NCBI RefSeq assembly: GCF_002159495.1
Contig: NZ_NFIT01000002.1
Span: 124,001-188,000, forward strand
Source: Olsenella sp. An293
GTDB lineage: Bacteria > Actinomycetota > Coriobacteriia > Coriobacteriales > Atopobiaceae
Reading direction: 5' to 3'
Length of the DNA stretch: 64,000 nucleotides
Below the pieces are notes generated by a model. It was not told the DNA's origin. It made no database searches and worked only from the letters and a program-made list of their open reading frames with translations. Every line of letters begins with the position of its first letter. The stretch's first letter is position 1. A program made the translations under genes and the position numbers. Shown piece after piece: positions 8,670-18,500 of the stretch.

Positions 8670-11627
8670 TCACGTGCCGGAGCCGGTCGACTGGACCTCG
8701 AGCGCCCGCGCGAGGACCTTGCCCGCCAGCCTGGCGGCAAACCCCTCGACGTCCACTCCCTGCCCCTCGACGCAGACCGAGATGGCCAGCGTCGGGTTGT
8801 CGTACGGCGCGAAGCCGATGAAGAACGAGTTGATGTTGCCGTCCTCGACCTGGGCGGTGCCGGTCTTGCCGGCCACCTGGACCCCGTAGACCTGGGCGCC
8901 CGTGCCCGTGCCGTGGTCCACGACGCCGAGCATGGCCTCCTTGAGCTGGTCGGCGGCCTGGGCCGAGATGGCCTGGCCGAGGGAGCGCGGCGAGGTCGTC
9001 GAGGTCACCACCCCCTCGGGGGAGAGGACGTGGTCGACCACGTAGGGGTCCATGGCGACGCCGCCGTTGGCGATGGTCTGCGCCACGACCGCGTTCTGCA
9101 TGACCGAGACCTGCGGCCCGGCGGGGCTCTCGTGCTGGCCGACGGGCTGCCCGCATGCCGCCCAGGCGGTCTCCCACTCCGTCATCTCCGAGGGGACGGG
9201 CATGAGGGAGGGGAGCGTGGTGAAGTCCTGGCCGAGGTTGCGGCCGTAGCCAAAGGCGTTGGCGTAGCTCACGAGCAGGTCTGACCCCACCTCGACGCCG
9301 AGCTGGGCGAAGGCGGTGTTGGACGAGAGGGCAAAGGCCTCGCGCAGCGTGGGCTCGCCGTAGTCGTTCTCGCCGTAATTGGTGACCTCGCCGCCGCCGA
9401 TCTCGATCGAGGGGCCGGCGTAGTAGACGTCGTCGAGCGTCGCGGTGCCGGAGTCGAGCGCCGCCGCCAGCGTGACGGTCTTGAACGACGAGCCGGGCGA
9501 GTAGAGCGCCTGGGTGGTGCGGTCGAGCAGCTCGCCGCCCGTGCCCTCGGCGATGACGGTGTCGAGCTCGTCGATCGTGTAGGTGGGGCTCGAGGCCTTG
9601 GCGAGCACGGCGCCGGTCTTGGGGTTGAGGACCACGATGGCGCCCGTGTAGCCGGAGAGCGCCTCCTCGGCGGCCTGCTGGATCTGCGAGTTGATGGTGA
9701 GCGCGACGGTGGAGCCGGACTGCTGGACGCCGGCGAGCGAGTAGAGGGCGCTGCGCCAGTCGGAGTAGTCGGCGTGTCCCGTGAGGGTCTCGTTCATCGT
9801 CGCCTCGACGCCCGAGCTGCCGTACTGGGTCGAGACGTAGCCCACCGTGTGGCGCGCGAGCGAGCCCTGCGGATAGTTGCGCAGGTAGCTGCCATCGTCT
9901 TGCTGAACGCTCTCGGCGAGCGTCACGCCGTCGGAGGTGATGATGGCGCCGCGCTGGACGTAGGCGCTTCGGGCGATGGTGTGGTTGTTGGTGGGGAGGT
10001 CCTGCACGCGCTGGGCGTCGACCACCTGCACGTAGGTGAGGTTGGCGATGAGCGCGGCAAAGAGCACCGAGAAGACGGTGACCAGCCACGTGAGGCGCTT
10101 GCCGAGCGCCACGCGCCCGAGCACGCCGGACTCCTCGGTCTGCAGGCTAAAGCTCGCGCGCGCGTGGGCCCCGTGGACCACTGCGTCGGGCGCGGGGGTT
10201 GCGGCGCCGGAGAGGGAGAGCAGCTCGTCCATCTCGGAGCGCTCACCCGTGAGCCCGCTCTCCATCTGCGACTCGCGCCCGGTGCCCTCGTCGCCGGCGC
10301 GCAGCAGCAGGCCGACGATGATGAAGCAGGCGAGAAGCGAGGTGCCGCCCTGGCTCGCGAAGGGCAGGGTGACGCCGGTGAGCGGCAGCAGCTTGGTGAC
10401 GCCTCCCACGATGAGAAACGCCTGGAAGACGATGGCGCTCGTGAGGCCCACGGCGGCAAAGGCCGAGGTGTCGGTCTTGGCGCGCGCCGCCGTCGCGAAG
10501 CCGCGGACGCCGAGCAGCAGGTAGAGCATCAGCAGGCCCGCGCCGCCGAGAAGCCCCGTCTCCTCTGCGATGGCGGAGAAGATGAAGTCGCTCGAGACCA
10601 CGGGGATGAGGGTCGCCATGCCCTTGCCGATGCCGGTGCCCGTGAGCCCGCCGTCGGCGAGCGAGTAGAGGGACTGCACGATCTGGTAGCTGCCGCCCGA
10701 GGTGTCGGACCACGGGTCGATCCACATGTCGACGCGCGTCCTGACGTGGCCAAAGAGCTGGTAGCAGGCAATTCCGGCCACGGCGAGCAGAAGCACGCTC
10801 ACCACGACGTAGCTCGCGCGGCCCGTGGCGACGTAGAGCATGATCACAAAGAACGTGAAGAAGAGCAGGGCGCTGCCGAGATCGGTCTCAAAGACCACGA
10901 CGAGCAGGCTGATGCCCCACATGACCACGATCGGCAGCAGCATGCGCGGCTGCGGGAGCTTGAAGGGGCCCACCCCGCGCATGGACACCGAGAGCGCCTC
11001 GCGGTTGGCGGCCAGGTAAAACGCCAGGAAGAGAACAAGCGCGATCTTGGCGAACTCGCCGGGCTGGAAGCCAAAGCCGCCGATGAAGACCCAGAGCTTC
11101 GAGCCGTAGCGCTCCGTGCCCACGAGCATGGGCAGGACGAGAAGGACGATTCCCGCGATGCCGAGCGTGTACTTATAGCTCGCGAGCCGGTCGAGGCTGC
11201 GGATCACCGCGAGGACCGCGACCATCGCGCCCACGGAGAGGTAGAGCCACACCACCTGGCTCACCGCGGCGTCGGGCGCGAGCCGCGTGAGGAAGGTGAT
11301 GCCGATGCCCGAGAGGGCAAAGACGATGGGCAGGATGGCCGGGTCGGCGCCCGGCGCGAGGAAGCGGATCGCGACGTGGGCCGCGGCGAAGGCGCCGAGA
11401 AGCCCCAGCGGCACGCCGAGGGTCTCGATGCTGAGCGGCAGGTTGGAGGTGACGACGTACATCGCGTAGAGCAAGATGACGGGCACGGCCGCGAGCAGGA
11501 GCAAGAAGAGCTCGGTGTTCCTGCGCGAGAGGCCCCGCTCGCCGCGTGCGGGGGCGGCAGCGGCCATCGCCTCGGCGCGGCTCTGCGCGCCGCGATATCG
11601 TTCCTTGCGTCCGAACACGCTACTCAC
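8670..11627 (-). CDS. RodA/FtsW-type glycosyltransferase fused to a class B penicillin-binding protein
   Basis: 985-residue single polypeptide. The first 440 or so residues are a SEDS polytopic glycosyltransferase with about ten helices, ending in [18 protein letters not shown] linker of about 70 residues (nt about 10310-10105) follows, then one TM helix and a class B PBP: dimerisation domain, active-site SSFK, SSN and KTGTAQ. In most bacteria these are two proteins (RodA with PbpA/PBP2) that work as a complex polymerising and cross-linking lipid II. Start: GTG at 11627, overlapping the phosphatase stop by 8 bp; GTG 11618 is an alternative. The frame is uninterrupted across the junction. Confidence 0.9.
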   Translation of the reverse strand: MSSVFGRKERYRGAQSRAEAMAAAAPARGERGLSRRNTELFLLLLAAVPVILLYAMYVVTSNLPLSIETLGVPLGLLGAFAAAHVAIRFLAPGADPAILPIVFALSGIGITFLTRLAPDAAVSQVVWLYLSVGAMVAVLAVIRSLDRLASYKYTLGIAGIVLLVLPMLVGTERYGSKLWVFIGGFGFQPGEFAKIALVLFLAFYLAANREALSVSMRGVGPFKLPQPRMLLPIVVMWGISLLVVVFETDLGSALLFFTFFVIMLYVATGRASYVVVSVLLLAVAGIACYQLFGHVRTRVDMWIDPWSDTSGGSYQIVQSLYSLADGGLTGTGIGKGMATLIPVVSSDFIFSAIAEETGLLGGAGLLMLYLLLGVRGFATAARAKTDTSAFAAVGLTSAIVFQAFLIVGGVTKLLPLTGVTLPFASQGGTSLLACFIIVGLLLRAGDEGTGRESQMESGLTGERSEMDELLSLSGAATPAPDAVVHGAHARASFSLQTEESGVLGRVALGKRLTWLVTVFSVLFAALIANLTYVQVVDAQRVQDLPTNNHTIARSAYVQRGAIITSDGVTLAESVQQDDGSYLRNYPQGSLARHTVGYVSTQYGSSGVEATMNETLTGHADYSDWRSALYSLAGVQQSGSTVALTINSQIQQAAEEALSGYTGAIVVLNPKTGAVLAKASSPTYTIDELDTVIAEGTGGELLDRTTQALYSPGSSFKTVTLAAALDSGTATLDDVYYAGPSIEIGGGEVTNYGENDYGEPTLREAFALSSNTAFAQLGVEVGSDLLVSYANAFGYGRNLGQDFTTLPSLMPVPSEMTEWETAWAACGQPVGQHESPAGPQVSVMQNAVVAQTIANGGVAMDPYVVDHVLSPEGVVTSTTSPRSLGQAISAQAADQLKEAMLGVVDHGTGTGAQVYGVQVAGKTGTAQVEDGNINSFFIGFAPYDNPTLAISVCVEGQGVDVEGFAARLAGKVLARALEVQSTGSGT

Positions 11628-12882
11628 CCCCGTCCGTCTGGGAGGGGTCCTCCGAGGTCTCCTGGCCCGGGGCCGGGGCGGCCCCCTCCGAGCTGACCTC
11701 CTGGGCGATCTGCGCTGCCTTCTGCTGCTCCTCGTTGATCTGGTCGTGATAGGAGTCGATGGTCGCGAGCGCGGTCTCCTCGTTCTGCACGCGGATTCCG
11801 GCCTCGAGCTGGTCTTGGACGGAGGCGGGCAGGTCGGTGACGGAGACGGCGCTCGTTCCCACGAGCTCATTCAGTGGGATGCCAAAGACGTCGCCCTTGA
11901 TGCCGCGATAGATGGCCACGGAGCCGTTGTCGATGCCCAGGTACCACTCGCCGCGGATGAAGGCGACGCTGATGAGCAGGACGGCGGCCACCACGGCGGC
12001 GATGACGCCGGTGACGCTGGCGGCACGGCGCAGCAGGCGTCGGCGCGCGGCGTCGGCGAGGCCGTCGTTGGTCACGTCGACCACGACGACGGTCACGTTG
12101 TCGGCGCCGCCGGCGGTGAGGGCGGCGGCGACGAGGTTGTCGGCGGCCTGCTGGGGGGTCGCGCTGGAGACGGCGACGGCCTCGATCTCGCTGTCGGAGA
12201 TCATGCTGGAGAGGCCGTCGGAGCACAGGATGATGCGGTCGCCGTCGTTCACCTCGAGCGAGAAGTGGTCGGCGTACATCTCGGGGTCGGATCCCAGGGC
12301 GCGGGTGATGATGGAGCGCGACGGGTGCGTGCGTGCCTCGTCCGCGGTGATCTGGCCGCAGTCCACGAGCTCCTCGACGTAGGAGTGGTCGTGGGTGATG
12401 CGCACGAGGGTGCCGTGATGGAGCACGTAGACGCGCGAGTCGCCCACGTGCGCCACGGCCATGCGGTTCTTCTCGATAAGAACGGCGGTGGCGGTGCAGC
12501 CCATGCCGGGCTTGCCGATGCCGTCCTCGGCCCCCTTGATGACCGCGAGGTTGGCGGCCTCCACCGCGGCGCCGAGAAGGACGTCGTCGGCGGTGCCGGG
12601 GGCGCGGTCGCCGATGGTCTCGACCGCGATCGAGCTTGCGACCTCGCCGGCCGCGTGCCCGCCCATGCCGTCCGAGACCACGAACAGCGGCGTGCGCAGC
12701 AGGAAGGAGTCCTCGTTGTGCCCGCGCACGAGGCCCACGTCGCTTCTCGCCCCCCACGAGATGAACTCGTTGGAGCCCGAGACCGCGTCGGCGCCGGTGC
12801 GGCCCTCGACGGGCATCTCGGCGCGTCCGGGCGCGTTGGTCGGCTCGGGCGCGGCGGTGGTCTGAAGGTCCTCGGCCGTCAT
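11620..12882 (-). CDS. pstP: PP2C-family Ser/Thr phosphatase
   Basis: 420-residue PstP-like phosphatase that reverses the action of the kinases in the same operon. The PP2C domain (about 40-270) shows metal-binding motifs: [20 protein letters not shown] (71-80), then [10 protein letters not shown] and [11 protein letters not shown]. One TM helix near residue 300 ([17 protein letters not shown]) places the catalytic domain inside and a C-terminal segment of about 110 residues outside, ending in an acidic low-complexity tail. The ATG overlaps the fhaB stop as ATGA, and the gene overlaps the next by 8 bp, indicating translational coupling. Confidence 0.93.
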   Translation of the reverse strand: MTAEDLQTTAAPEPTNAPGRAEMPVEGRTGADAVSGSNEFISWGARSDVGLVRGHNEDSFLLRTPLFVVSDGMGGHAAGEVASSIAVETIGDRAPGTADDVLLGAAVEAANLAVIKGAEDGIGKPGMGCTATAVLIEKNRMAVAHVGDSRVYVLHHGTLVRITHDHSYVEELVDCGQITADEARTHPSRSIITRALGSDPEMYADHFSLEVNDGDRIILCSDGLSSMISDSEIEAVAVSSATPQQAADNLVAAALTAGGADNVTVVVVDVTNDGLADAARRRLLRRAASVTGVIAAVVAAVLLISVAFIRGEWYLGIDNGSVAIYRGIKGDVFGIPLNELVGTSAVSVTDLPASVQDQLEAGIRVQNEETALATIDSYHDQINEEQQKAAQIAQEVSSEGAAPAPGQETSEDPSQTDGGE

Positions 12883-13292
12883 CCGCGCGTCACCCGCATG
12901 ATGGTGTCGCCCACCTGGACTTCGTCATCCTCCCTCAGCGTGACGGGCTGGTCGATGACGTGACCGTTGACGAGGGTCCCGTTGGTGGACCCCAGGTCCT
13001 CGAGGACGAGGGCGGGCCCCTGGAGGGTGAAGCGGGCGTGCGTTGCCGAGACGTAGGGCTCGTCGATCACGATGTCGGAGGACGGCGAGCGGCCCACGAC
13101 CACGGGCCCGAGGATGTCCACGTGCAGACCGCGCAGGGTCTTCTTGCCCTTCTCGACGTCGACGGCCCAGATCGCGGAGTCGCGGCGCTGGCCGCGCACG
13201 AGGCCGACGCCCGTCCGCATGACCGCGAACAGGAACACGTACAAGACGACGACGAGAAGGATGCGTCCGGCAAACAGCACGAGGTCGATCAT
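12879..13292 (-). CDS. fhaB: Membrane-anchored FHA-domain protein
   Basis: 137-residue protein with an N-terminal TM helix (about 4-25) and a C-terminal FHA domain with the phosphothreonine-binding pattern VVGRSPSSDIVI, SATHARF and LGSTNGTLVNG. FhaB-type proteins (FipA partners) recruit phosphorylated envelope enzymes. It overlaps the genes on both sides by ATGA junctions (13289-13292 and 12879-12882), so it is part of a tightly coupled operon. Confidence 0.92.
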   Translation of the reverse strand: MIDLVLFAGRILLVVVLYVFLFAVMRTGVGLVRGQRRDSAIWAVDVEKGKKTLRGLHVDILGPVVVGRSPSSDIVIDEPYVSATHARFTLQGPALVLEDLGSTNGTLVNGHVIDQPVTLREDDEVQVGDTIMRVTRG

Positions 13293-14404
13293 CGGCGGAT
13301 CTCCCTGAACTCGAGGTTCACGAGCCCGACGGTGATGAGGTCACCGTCCTGAAGGGGGCAGGAGGTAACGTCGACGTCGTTGACGAGCGTGCCGTTGGTG
13401 GAGTTGAGGTCGGTGATGCGCCAGCCGGTGCCGTCGTGGGTCAGCTCGGCGTGGCTTCTCGAGACGTTGGGGTCGCGCAGGACGATGCTGGCCTGCGAGC
13501 GCTCACGCCCGATGACGGCGGAGGGGGCCTGCGCGGTGAAGGTGCGGCCGGTCTGCCTGTCGATGAGCAGGCAGGAGGCGGCGTCGGGGCTCTGCGGCGC
13601 GGCGGCGTAGGCGGAGCGCGCCGAGGCCTCGGACACCGCCCCGGCGGGGCTTGCCTCGCTCATGACCTGGCGCATGTCCACGAGCGGGACGCTGCGGCGC
13701 TGGGTCTGGGGCACGGGGATGCCGCCCGGCTGCGGCGCGGCGGCGACGAGGCCGGCGTCGGCGAGCGGGACGGGCATGGGCGTCGACTCCGAGGCGGACG
13801 CGACGGGGGCGGGCTCGGAGAGCTCGAAGTCAGGGGGCATCACGTCGAGGCCGGCGTCGATGGAGGGGATGGCGGCCTCGCGGCGCGGCGCGGGCGCGGC
13901 AAAGGCGTCGTGCGCCTCCTCGCGGGGGTGCGGGGTTGCCGCGGGCTTGCGGCGCGCGACCTGCGCGGCAGCGCCGCCGGCGCTCGAGCTGCCGGCCAGG
14001 AAGGCGCGCTCCTCCTCGCGCAGGCGATTGAGCGTCGACGCATCGATGTTCTCGGCAAAGACCGCGAACTTGCCGGGCTTGAGCGAGGGGTCGACCATAA
14101 AGCGCACGAGCGGGTTGCCCACGAAGGCGTAGCCCTTCTTCTGGGCTTGGGCGGTCACAAACGACGCCGTCTCGAGAGTGATCTGCTCGTAGAGCGGGCG
14201 CATGAGGGAGTCGTCGGTCGCCGAGACGAGCACGGTGTAGAGCGCCGGCGCCGTGTCGACGCCGTCGATCTCATAGGTCTCGTTCTCCATCTCGCGCGCC
14301 GCGCGCTTGGCGAGCTTCTTGAAGGAGAAGGGCTCGGTGTAGCCCTGAGGTGCGGCCCCGAACACGGAGCTGATACGTCCCTCGAAATCACTGAGGAAGC
14401 TCAT
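13289..14404 (-). CDS. fhaA: FhaA-type protein (DUF3662 plus FHA domain)
   Basis: 371-residue soluble protein. The N-terminal FhaA domain (DUF3662, about 1-125) is followed by a Pro/Ala/Ser-rich linker (about 135-280). A C-terminal FHA domain has AVIGRERSQASIVLRD, SRSHAEL and NSTNGTLVNDVDV. In mycobacteria FhaA binds phosphorylated MviN and controls the lipid II flux. The start ATG follows the upstream kinase stop by 3 bp. Order and spacing match the actinobacterial fhaA-fhaB-pstP-rodA-pbpA-pkn cluster. Confidence 0.92.
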   Translation of the reverse strand: MSFLSDFEGRISSVFGAAPQGYTEPFSFKKLAKRAAREMENETYEIDGVDTAPALYTVLVSATDDSLMRPLYEQITLETASFVTAQAQKKGYAFVGNPLVRFMVDPSLKPGKFAVFAENIDASTLNRLREEERAFLAGSSSAGGAAAQVARRKPAATPHPREEAHDAFAAPAPRREAAIPSIDAGLDVMPPDFELSEPAPVASASESTPMPVPLADAGLVAAAPQPGGIPVPQTQRRSVPLVDMRQVMSEASPAGAVSEASARSAYAAAPQSPDAASCLLIDRQTGRTFTAQAPSAVIGRERSQASIVLRDPNVSRSHAELTHDGTGWRITDLNSTNGTLVNDVDVTSCPLQDGDLITVGLVNLEFREIRR

Positions 14405-14407
14405 ACG

Positions 14408-16153
14408 TTATTCATCGCCTTCCCGGTCCTCGAAGAGCGGGCCTCTCAGGACAGTCGCAGTGCACAGAAGCACGAATAAGAGTACCGCAACTACCACGGG
14501 CTCCCCATCGGGAGTGCCCCATATACCGCCATTCTCCATCCCCGCCGCCGTGACCTGCGAGACCACGAGCAGGGCGAGGCCAAGCGCCTGGCCGGCGATC
14601 CCGGCGCCGACCGACCCGCGCATCGCGACCGCAGACGCCACGAGCGCGCAGCTCACCGAGCCCGCCGCCAGGACCCAGAAAGAGGGCTGGGACCACTCCT
14701 GCCCGAGCTCCCAGATGATGGCGGGCGCCGAGAAGCCCTGCGCGACGGCGACGTGAAAGAGGCCTCCCATCAGGTGGCCCGCGAGGCCCGTGAGCGCCGC
14801 GGGGAGCGGGTCGAGCGCATATCCCGCGAGCGCGGCCCCCGCGGAGGGCGACGGCAGGCAGCAGGGGAGGAGCAGGGCGGCGCTGCCGAGGCGGTCGGTC
14901 CGCCCGGCGAGCGCCCACCACGCGACGAGCGCGACGGCGCATGCCGCGGAGAGGGGAAAGGACTGGGGCGTGGGCGCCGCCGTCGCCAGCGCGGCCACCA
15001 GGGCGCCTCCCGCCAGGACCGACCCGAGGGGCGGCCAGAGCGCCGAGGCGCCGGCGCACACGAGCGAGGCGACGGCGATGAGCTGGTCGTCCGCGCCCGG
15101 CAGCGAGGGGATCACGAGCCGCAGCGCCGCAAAGGCGAGAAGCGCCGTGACGGCGCGCGCGATCGCGCCCGGCAGCCAGGGGTGGCTCAGGCCGAGCGCG
15201 ATCCGCGCGGTGGCGGTGGGCTCGCCGGCCTCGTCGCTCTCGGCCTGGTTGACCAGCTCGGCGAGGGAGGTCGCGCCCTCGCGCGGGCTCCCGAGGCAGG
15301 GGAGGAGCTCGTCGGAGAGCTCGAGCGCGTCGGGGGTTCTTCTCGCCGGCTGCGGGTCGAGCGCCGCGAGCAGGGCCTGCGCTGCGTCCGCGTCGAGCTC
15401 GGGGCAGGAGCGGACGACCTGGCGCGCGGCCCCGCGCTCGATCTTGTCGAGGGAGGCGGCCGCCGTCGGCGCGGCGAAGGGGCTCGCCCCCGTGAGGGCC
15501 TGGAGCGTCACGACGGCGAGGGAGAAGACATCGGTCCGCTCGTCGACGAGCATGCCCTCGATCTGCTCGGGCGGCATGTAGCCGACGGTCCCGCCGCGCG
15601 CGTCGCCGTAGCCGGCGGCGGAGGAGAGCGTCGCCATGCCAAAGTCGGCGAGCTTCACGACGCCGCGGCGGTCGATGAGGATGTTGGTGGGCTTGATGTC
15701 GAGGTGCAGCACGCGGTTCTCGTGCGCGAAGGCCAGGGCGCGCGCCACGGAGTCGACCACGTGGGCGCACTCGGCGGGCGTGAGACGGCCCCCCTCCACG
15801 CGGGCGAGCAGCTCGGCGAGGTTGAGCCCGTCGACGTACTCCATCACGAGATAGGCAAACGAGCCGTCCGACTCAAAGTCGAGCATCGTGACGATGTTTG
15901 GGTGGCTGAGCATGCAGGCGGTGCGGGCCTCGGCGAGCGCCTCGGCCGCCGTGGTGCCCGTCTCGGCGAGCAGCGGCATGCGCTTGATCGCCACGCGCCG
16001 CTGCAGGCGCAGGTCCCAGCAGGTGCAGACGGTCCCAAAGCCGCCCGTTCCGCAGCGCGCGAGCACGCGGTATCGGCCGAGAAGGACCTCGTCGGCAGGG
16101 CGCCCGCGCGCGCCACCGACGCCCGCGCCCGCTGTGCTTGGCGTGTCGCTCAC
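14408..16153 (-). CDS. Ser/Thr protein kinase with polytopic membrane C-terminus
   Basis: 581-residue kinase heading the envelope operon, in the place usually held by pknA or at the far end of the cluster. The kinase domain (about 26-280) has CGTGGFGTV, Lys57, and HLDIKPTN instead of HRD (Asp152 and Asn157 retained), then DFG. From about residue 320 to 565 there are about eight hydrophobic segments in place of a single TM and sensor domain. GTG start at 16153 with a GGAGG ribosome site 6 nt upstream. The loss of the HRD arginine suggests activation-loop phosphorylation may not be required (inference). Its start is divergent from tRNA-Leu. Confidence 0.85.
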   Translation of the reverse strand: MSDTPSTAGAGVGGARGRPADEVLLGRYRVLARCGTGGFGTVCTCWDLRLQRRVAIKRMPLLAETGTTAAEALAEARTACMLSHPNIVTMLDFESDGSFAYLVMEYVDGLNLAELLARVEGGRLTPAECAHVVDSVARALAFAHENRVLHLDIKPTNILIDRRGVVKLADFGMATLSSAAGYGDARGGTVGYMPPEQIEGMLVDERTDVFSLAVVTLQALTGASPFAAPTAAASLDKIERGAARQVVRSCPELDADAAQALLAALDPQPARRTPDALELSDELLPCLGSPREGATSLAELVNQAESDEAGEPTATARIALGLSHPWLPGAIARAVTALLAFAALRLVIPSLPGADDQLIAVASLVCAGASALWPPLGSVLAGGALVAALATAAPTPQSFPLSAACAVALVAWWALAGRTDRLGSAALLLPCCLPSPSAGAALAGYALDPLPAALTGLAGHLMGGLFHVAVAQGFSAPAIIWELGQEWSQPSFWVLAAGSVSCALVASAVAMRGSVGAGIAGQALGLALLVVSQVTAAGMENGGIWGTPDGEPVVVAVLLFVLLCTATVLRGPLFEDREGDE

Positions 16154-16214
16154 GGCTCCTCCCTCGTTTTGGCTGCGTGTGGCCGTGTGGGGTCATTCTA
16201 CCCCGAAAAAGCCC

Positions 16215-16243
16215 TTGGCAGGAGTCGGGGCATGCGCTAGAAT
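16215..16243 (+). promoter_or_regulatory. Promoter of tRNA-Leu
   Basis: TTGGCA (16215-16220), a 17-bp spacer and TAGAAT (16238-16243), about 11 bp before the tRNA 5' end. Near-consensus housekeeping promoter. Confidence 0.8.
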
Positions 16244-16254
16244 GGCCCATGCAC

Positions 16255-16341
16255 GCGGGCGTGGCGGAATTGGCAGACGCGTACGGTTCAGGTCCGTATG
16301 GGGGCAACTCCATGAAGGTTCAAGTCCTTTCGCCCGCACCA
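16255..16341 (+). tRNA. tRNA-Leu (anticodon CAG)
   Basis: 87-nt type II tRNA. The acceptor GCGGGCG pairs with CGCCCGC. The anticodon stem TACGG/CCGTA encloses TTCAGGT with anticodon CAG. There is a long variable arm, T loop TTCAAGT and encoded CCA. Confidence 0.95.
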
Positions 16342-16350
16342 TGAATGAGA

Positions 16351-16379
16351 GGGGCCTCGGCTTTCGCCGGGGCCCTTTT
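16351..16379 (+). terminator. Intrinsic terminator after tRNA-Leu
   Basis: GC-rich hairpin (GGGGCCTCGG with CCGGGGCCC, slightly imperfect) followed by TTTTG. Confidence 0.75.
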
Positions 16380-16433
16380 GCGTGCGCGTCTGCGCGATGG
16401 GCTGGCCGCGGGCCTTTTCGCCCGCGCCTGGGC

Positions 16434-16622
16434 CTACTCGGAGTCGTCCCCGAACAGGTCCCAGTCGCTCTCGCCCTTCTCGTGGTTGAAGTAGCGCCGC
16501 TTGGTCGTGCGCTCCATGATGATGGCGATGAGCAGGCACACCACGATTCCGCCGAGAATCAGGCAGATGACTCCGGTGCGGTCGTTGAAGAGCCAGGTGA
16601 GAAAGTCGCTGATCGCCTGCAT
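16434..16622 (-). CDS. 62-residue single-pass membrane protein
   Basis: Small protein with one TM helix (about residues 19-37, ICLILGGIVVCLLIAII) and an acidic tail. Its start is well supported: ATG at 16622 with a GGGAGG ribosome site, and an AT-rich promoter shared with serS. No family is recognised. It could be a small membrane modulator. It is divergent from serS, with the two starts 105 bp apart. Confidence 0.7.
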   Translation of the reverse strand: MQAISDFLTWLFNDRTGVICLILGGIVVCLLIAIIMERTTKRRYFNHEKGESDWDLFGDDSE

Positions 16623-16627
16623 TCGAT

Positions 16628-16679
16628 GCCTCCCAAGTGCGTACGAAGATTTCCGCGCACAAGTATATACTTGGGAGGC
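16628..16679. promoter_or_regulatory. Bidirectional promoter with palindromic -10 and 11-bp inverted repeat
   Basis: The 12-bp palindrome AAGTATATACTT (16661-16672) provides a TATACT -10 on both strands (16665-16670 for serS, 16662-16667 for the small gene). Around it, 11-bp arms 16628-16638 and 16669-16679 are exact inverted copies (GCCTCCCAAGT). The left arm is also the ribosome site of the small gene, so part of the symmetry may simply be two Shine-Dalgarno-like sequences. Confidence 0.6.
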
Positions 16680-16727
16680 CGCCGCCTCGCGCGGCGACGT
16701 GGCCATGGCTGAAGGCAAGGAGCTAGC

Positions 16728-18014
16728 ATGCTTGACATCAAGTTCGTCCGTGAGAACCCCGACGTCGTCGACAAGTCGTGCGCGTCCCGTCAGAACGCCC
16801 ACTGGGACCGCGAGAGGTTCTTCGAGCTCGACGAGGAGCGCCGCTCCGTCATCGCCGAGGTCGAGAAGCTCCAGGCCGAGCGCAACTCCGTCTCCAAGGA
16901 GATCGGCCAGCTCATGCGCGAGGGCAAGAAGGACGAGGCCGAGGCCGCCAAGGCGCGCGTCGCGGCCAACAAGGAGCGCATCTCCGAGCTTGACGCCCGC
17001 CGCACCGAGGTGGAGGACGCCCTGTTTGACCTGGTGTCCCGCATCCCCAACATCCCCCACGAGAGCGTCCCCTACGGCAAGGACGACTCCGACAACCCCG
17101 AGGTGCGCCGCTGGGGCACCCCGCGCGAGTTCGACTTCGAGCCCAAGGCGCACTGGGACCTGGGTCCCGCCACGGGCATGATCGACTTCGACCGCGGCGT
17201 CAAGGTCGCCGGCGCCCGCTTCTACGTGCTCGGCGGCATGGGTGCCCGCATGGAGCGCGCGCTGATCAGCTTCATGGTGGACATGCACGTCAAGGCCGGT
17301 TTCAAGGAGTGGTGGATGCCCGTCATCACCAACCGCGAGACCCTCTTTGGCACGGGCCAGCTGCCCAAGTTCGAGGACGACCTCTATCACGTCAACCCCG
17401 ACCTCTACCTCATCCCCACGGCCGAGGTCATGCTCACCAACCTGCACCGCGGCGAGGTGCTCGACGGCTCTCAGCTGCCGCTGTGGTACACGGCCTTCAC
17501 ACCGTGCTTCCGCGAGGAGGCGGGCTCGGCCGGCCGCGACACCCGCGGCATCATCCGCGTGCACCAGTTCGACAAGGTCGAGATGGTCAAGTTCGCCAAG
17601 CCCGAGGACTCGATGAACCAGCTCGAGAGCATGGTCTCCGAGGCCGAAGCGGTGCTCCAGGCGCTCGAGCTTCCCTACCACGTGGTGACGCTGTGCACCG
17701 GCGACATCGGCTTCTCCGCCGCCAAGTGCTATGACCTCGAGGTCTGGCTGCCCAGCTACAACGCCTACAAGGAGATCTCCTCCTGCTCCAACTGCTGGGA
17801 CTTCCAGGCGCGCCGCGCCAACATCCGCTACAAGGACCCGGCCGAGTTCAAGGGCACGCGCTACGTGCACACGCTCAACGGCTCCGGACTTGCCGTGGGC
17901 CGCACCATGGCGGCCATCATGGAGAACTATCAGAACGAGGACGGCTCCATCACGGTGCCCGAGGCGCTGCGGCCCTACATGGGCGGCGTCGAGGTCATCA
18001 GGCCCGAGGCGTAG
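16728..18014 (+). CDS. serS: Seryl-tRNA synthetase
   Basis: 428-residue class II synthetase that charges tRNA-Ser. It has the N-terminal coiled-coil arm (about 25-110, heptad-rich and charged). The catalytic core contains motif 2 ([20 protein letters not shown]) and motif 3 ([16 protein letters not shown]). ATG at 16728 with an AAGGAG ribosome site. A tRNA-Ser(GCT) gene lies about 4 kb downstream. Length is normal for the family. Confidence 0.97.
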   Translation: MLDIKFVRENPDVVDKSCASRQNAHWDRERFFELDEERRSVIAEVEKLQAERNSVSKEIGQLMREGKKDEAEAAKARVAANKERISELDARRTEVEDALFDLVSRIPNIPHESVPYGKDDSDNPEVRRWGTPREFDFEPKAHWDLGPATGMIDFDRGVKVAGARFYVLGGMGARMERALISFMVDMHVKAGFKEWWMPVITNRETLFGTGQLPKFEDDLYHVNPDLYLIPTAEVMLTNLHRGEVLDGSQLPLWYTAFTPCFREEAGSAGRDTRGIIRVHQFDKVEMVKFAKPEDSMNQLESMVSEAEAVLQALELPYHVVTLCTGDIGFSAAKCYDLEVWLPSYNAYKEISSCSNCWDFQARRANIRYKDPAEFKGTRYVHTLNGSGLAVGRTMAAIMENYQNEDGSITVPEALRPYMGGVEVIRPEA

Positions 18015-18037
18015 CCTCGATTGGCCTCGTGAGGTCC

Positions 18038-18065
18038 AGGGCCGTCCGCTTGGGCGGCCCTTTTT
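18038..18065 (+). terminator. serS terminator
   Basis: Ten-bp stem 18038-18047 / 18052-18061 with one T-G pair and loop GCTT, followed by four to five T residues. Confidence 0.9.
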
Positions 18066-18079
18066 CAAAAAGTCGAGAA

Positions 18080-18106
18080 GAACATCTGTTCGAGGAACAT
18101 ATGTTC
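18080..18106 (+). promoter_or_regulatory. Two adjacent LexA-type SOS boxes
   Basis: GAACATCTGTTC (18080-18091) and GAACATATGTTC (18095-18106) both match the Gram-positive LexA pattern GAAC-N4-GTTC, only 3 bp apart. A TATGCT -10-like hexamer at 18110-18115 means the boxes cover the -35 to -10 region of the next gene. Confidence 0.8.
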
Positions 18107-18146
18107 TGATATGCTGAGGACACGTCGTCAGAGGGGAGTGGTCGAG

Positions 18147-18500
18147 GTGTTCGAGAACGAGGTCGCACGGTTTGAGAGTGCGGGGGACGTCCGCACGATG
18201 CACGTCTACGAGGAGGACGGCAGGATCGTGGTGAGGGAGGACCTCGAGGGGCCCTCCACGCTCATCGTCTACGGGGAGGATCGCCGCAGCCTGAGGGTGG
18301 CGTTTGGCCCCGAGGCGCTCGCCGCCCTGCTCGCCGCGATCGGCTTCGCCGGTTCGGCGGACTCTCTCTGGGGCTACGTGTCCCGCGAGGACCATGACAT
18401 CGTGGACCTCATGGACCTCTGCGACCAGCGGGGGATACCCTACGAGTTCAGCTCCATCGGGTCGGGCGGAGACTGCCAGCTCAGGCCCGCCGCGTGCTAG
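18147..18500 (+). CDS. Putative SOS-regulated protein of unknown function
   Basis: 117-residue acidic protein with no family I recognise. Visible are a hydrophobic alternating stretch (about 55-80) and a C-terminal segment DLMDLCDQRGIPYEF. I chose GTG 18147: GAGGGGA lies 9 nt upstream and the predicted -10 (18110-18115) would put the transcript start after the ATG at 18111. Two LexA-type boxes directly precede it, so it should be induced by DNA damage (inference). Its stop overlaps the stop of the convergent gntR gene by 3 bp (CTAG). Candidate roles include cell-cycle arrest or repair accessory, but nothing in the sequence decides. Confidence 0.6.
   Translation: MFENEVARFESAGDVRTMHVYEEDGRIVVREDLEGPSTLIVYGEDRRSLRVAFGPEALAALLAAIGFAGSADSLWGYVSREDHDIVDLMDLCDQRGIPYEFSSIGSGGDCQLRPAAC

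Noticed and set aside
6067-8889. Plus-strand open frame of 940 codons across the tRNA and kinase gene
   Set aside because: It runs through tRNA-Arg and its terminator and then antisense to the PASTA kinase; no family features.
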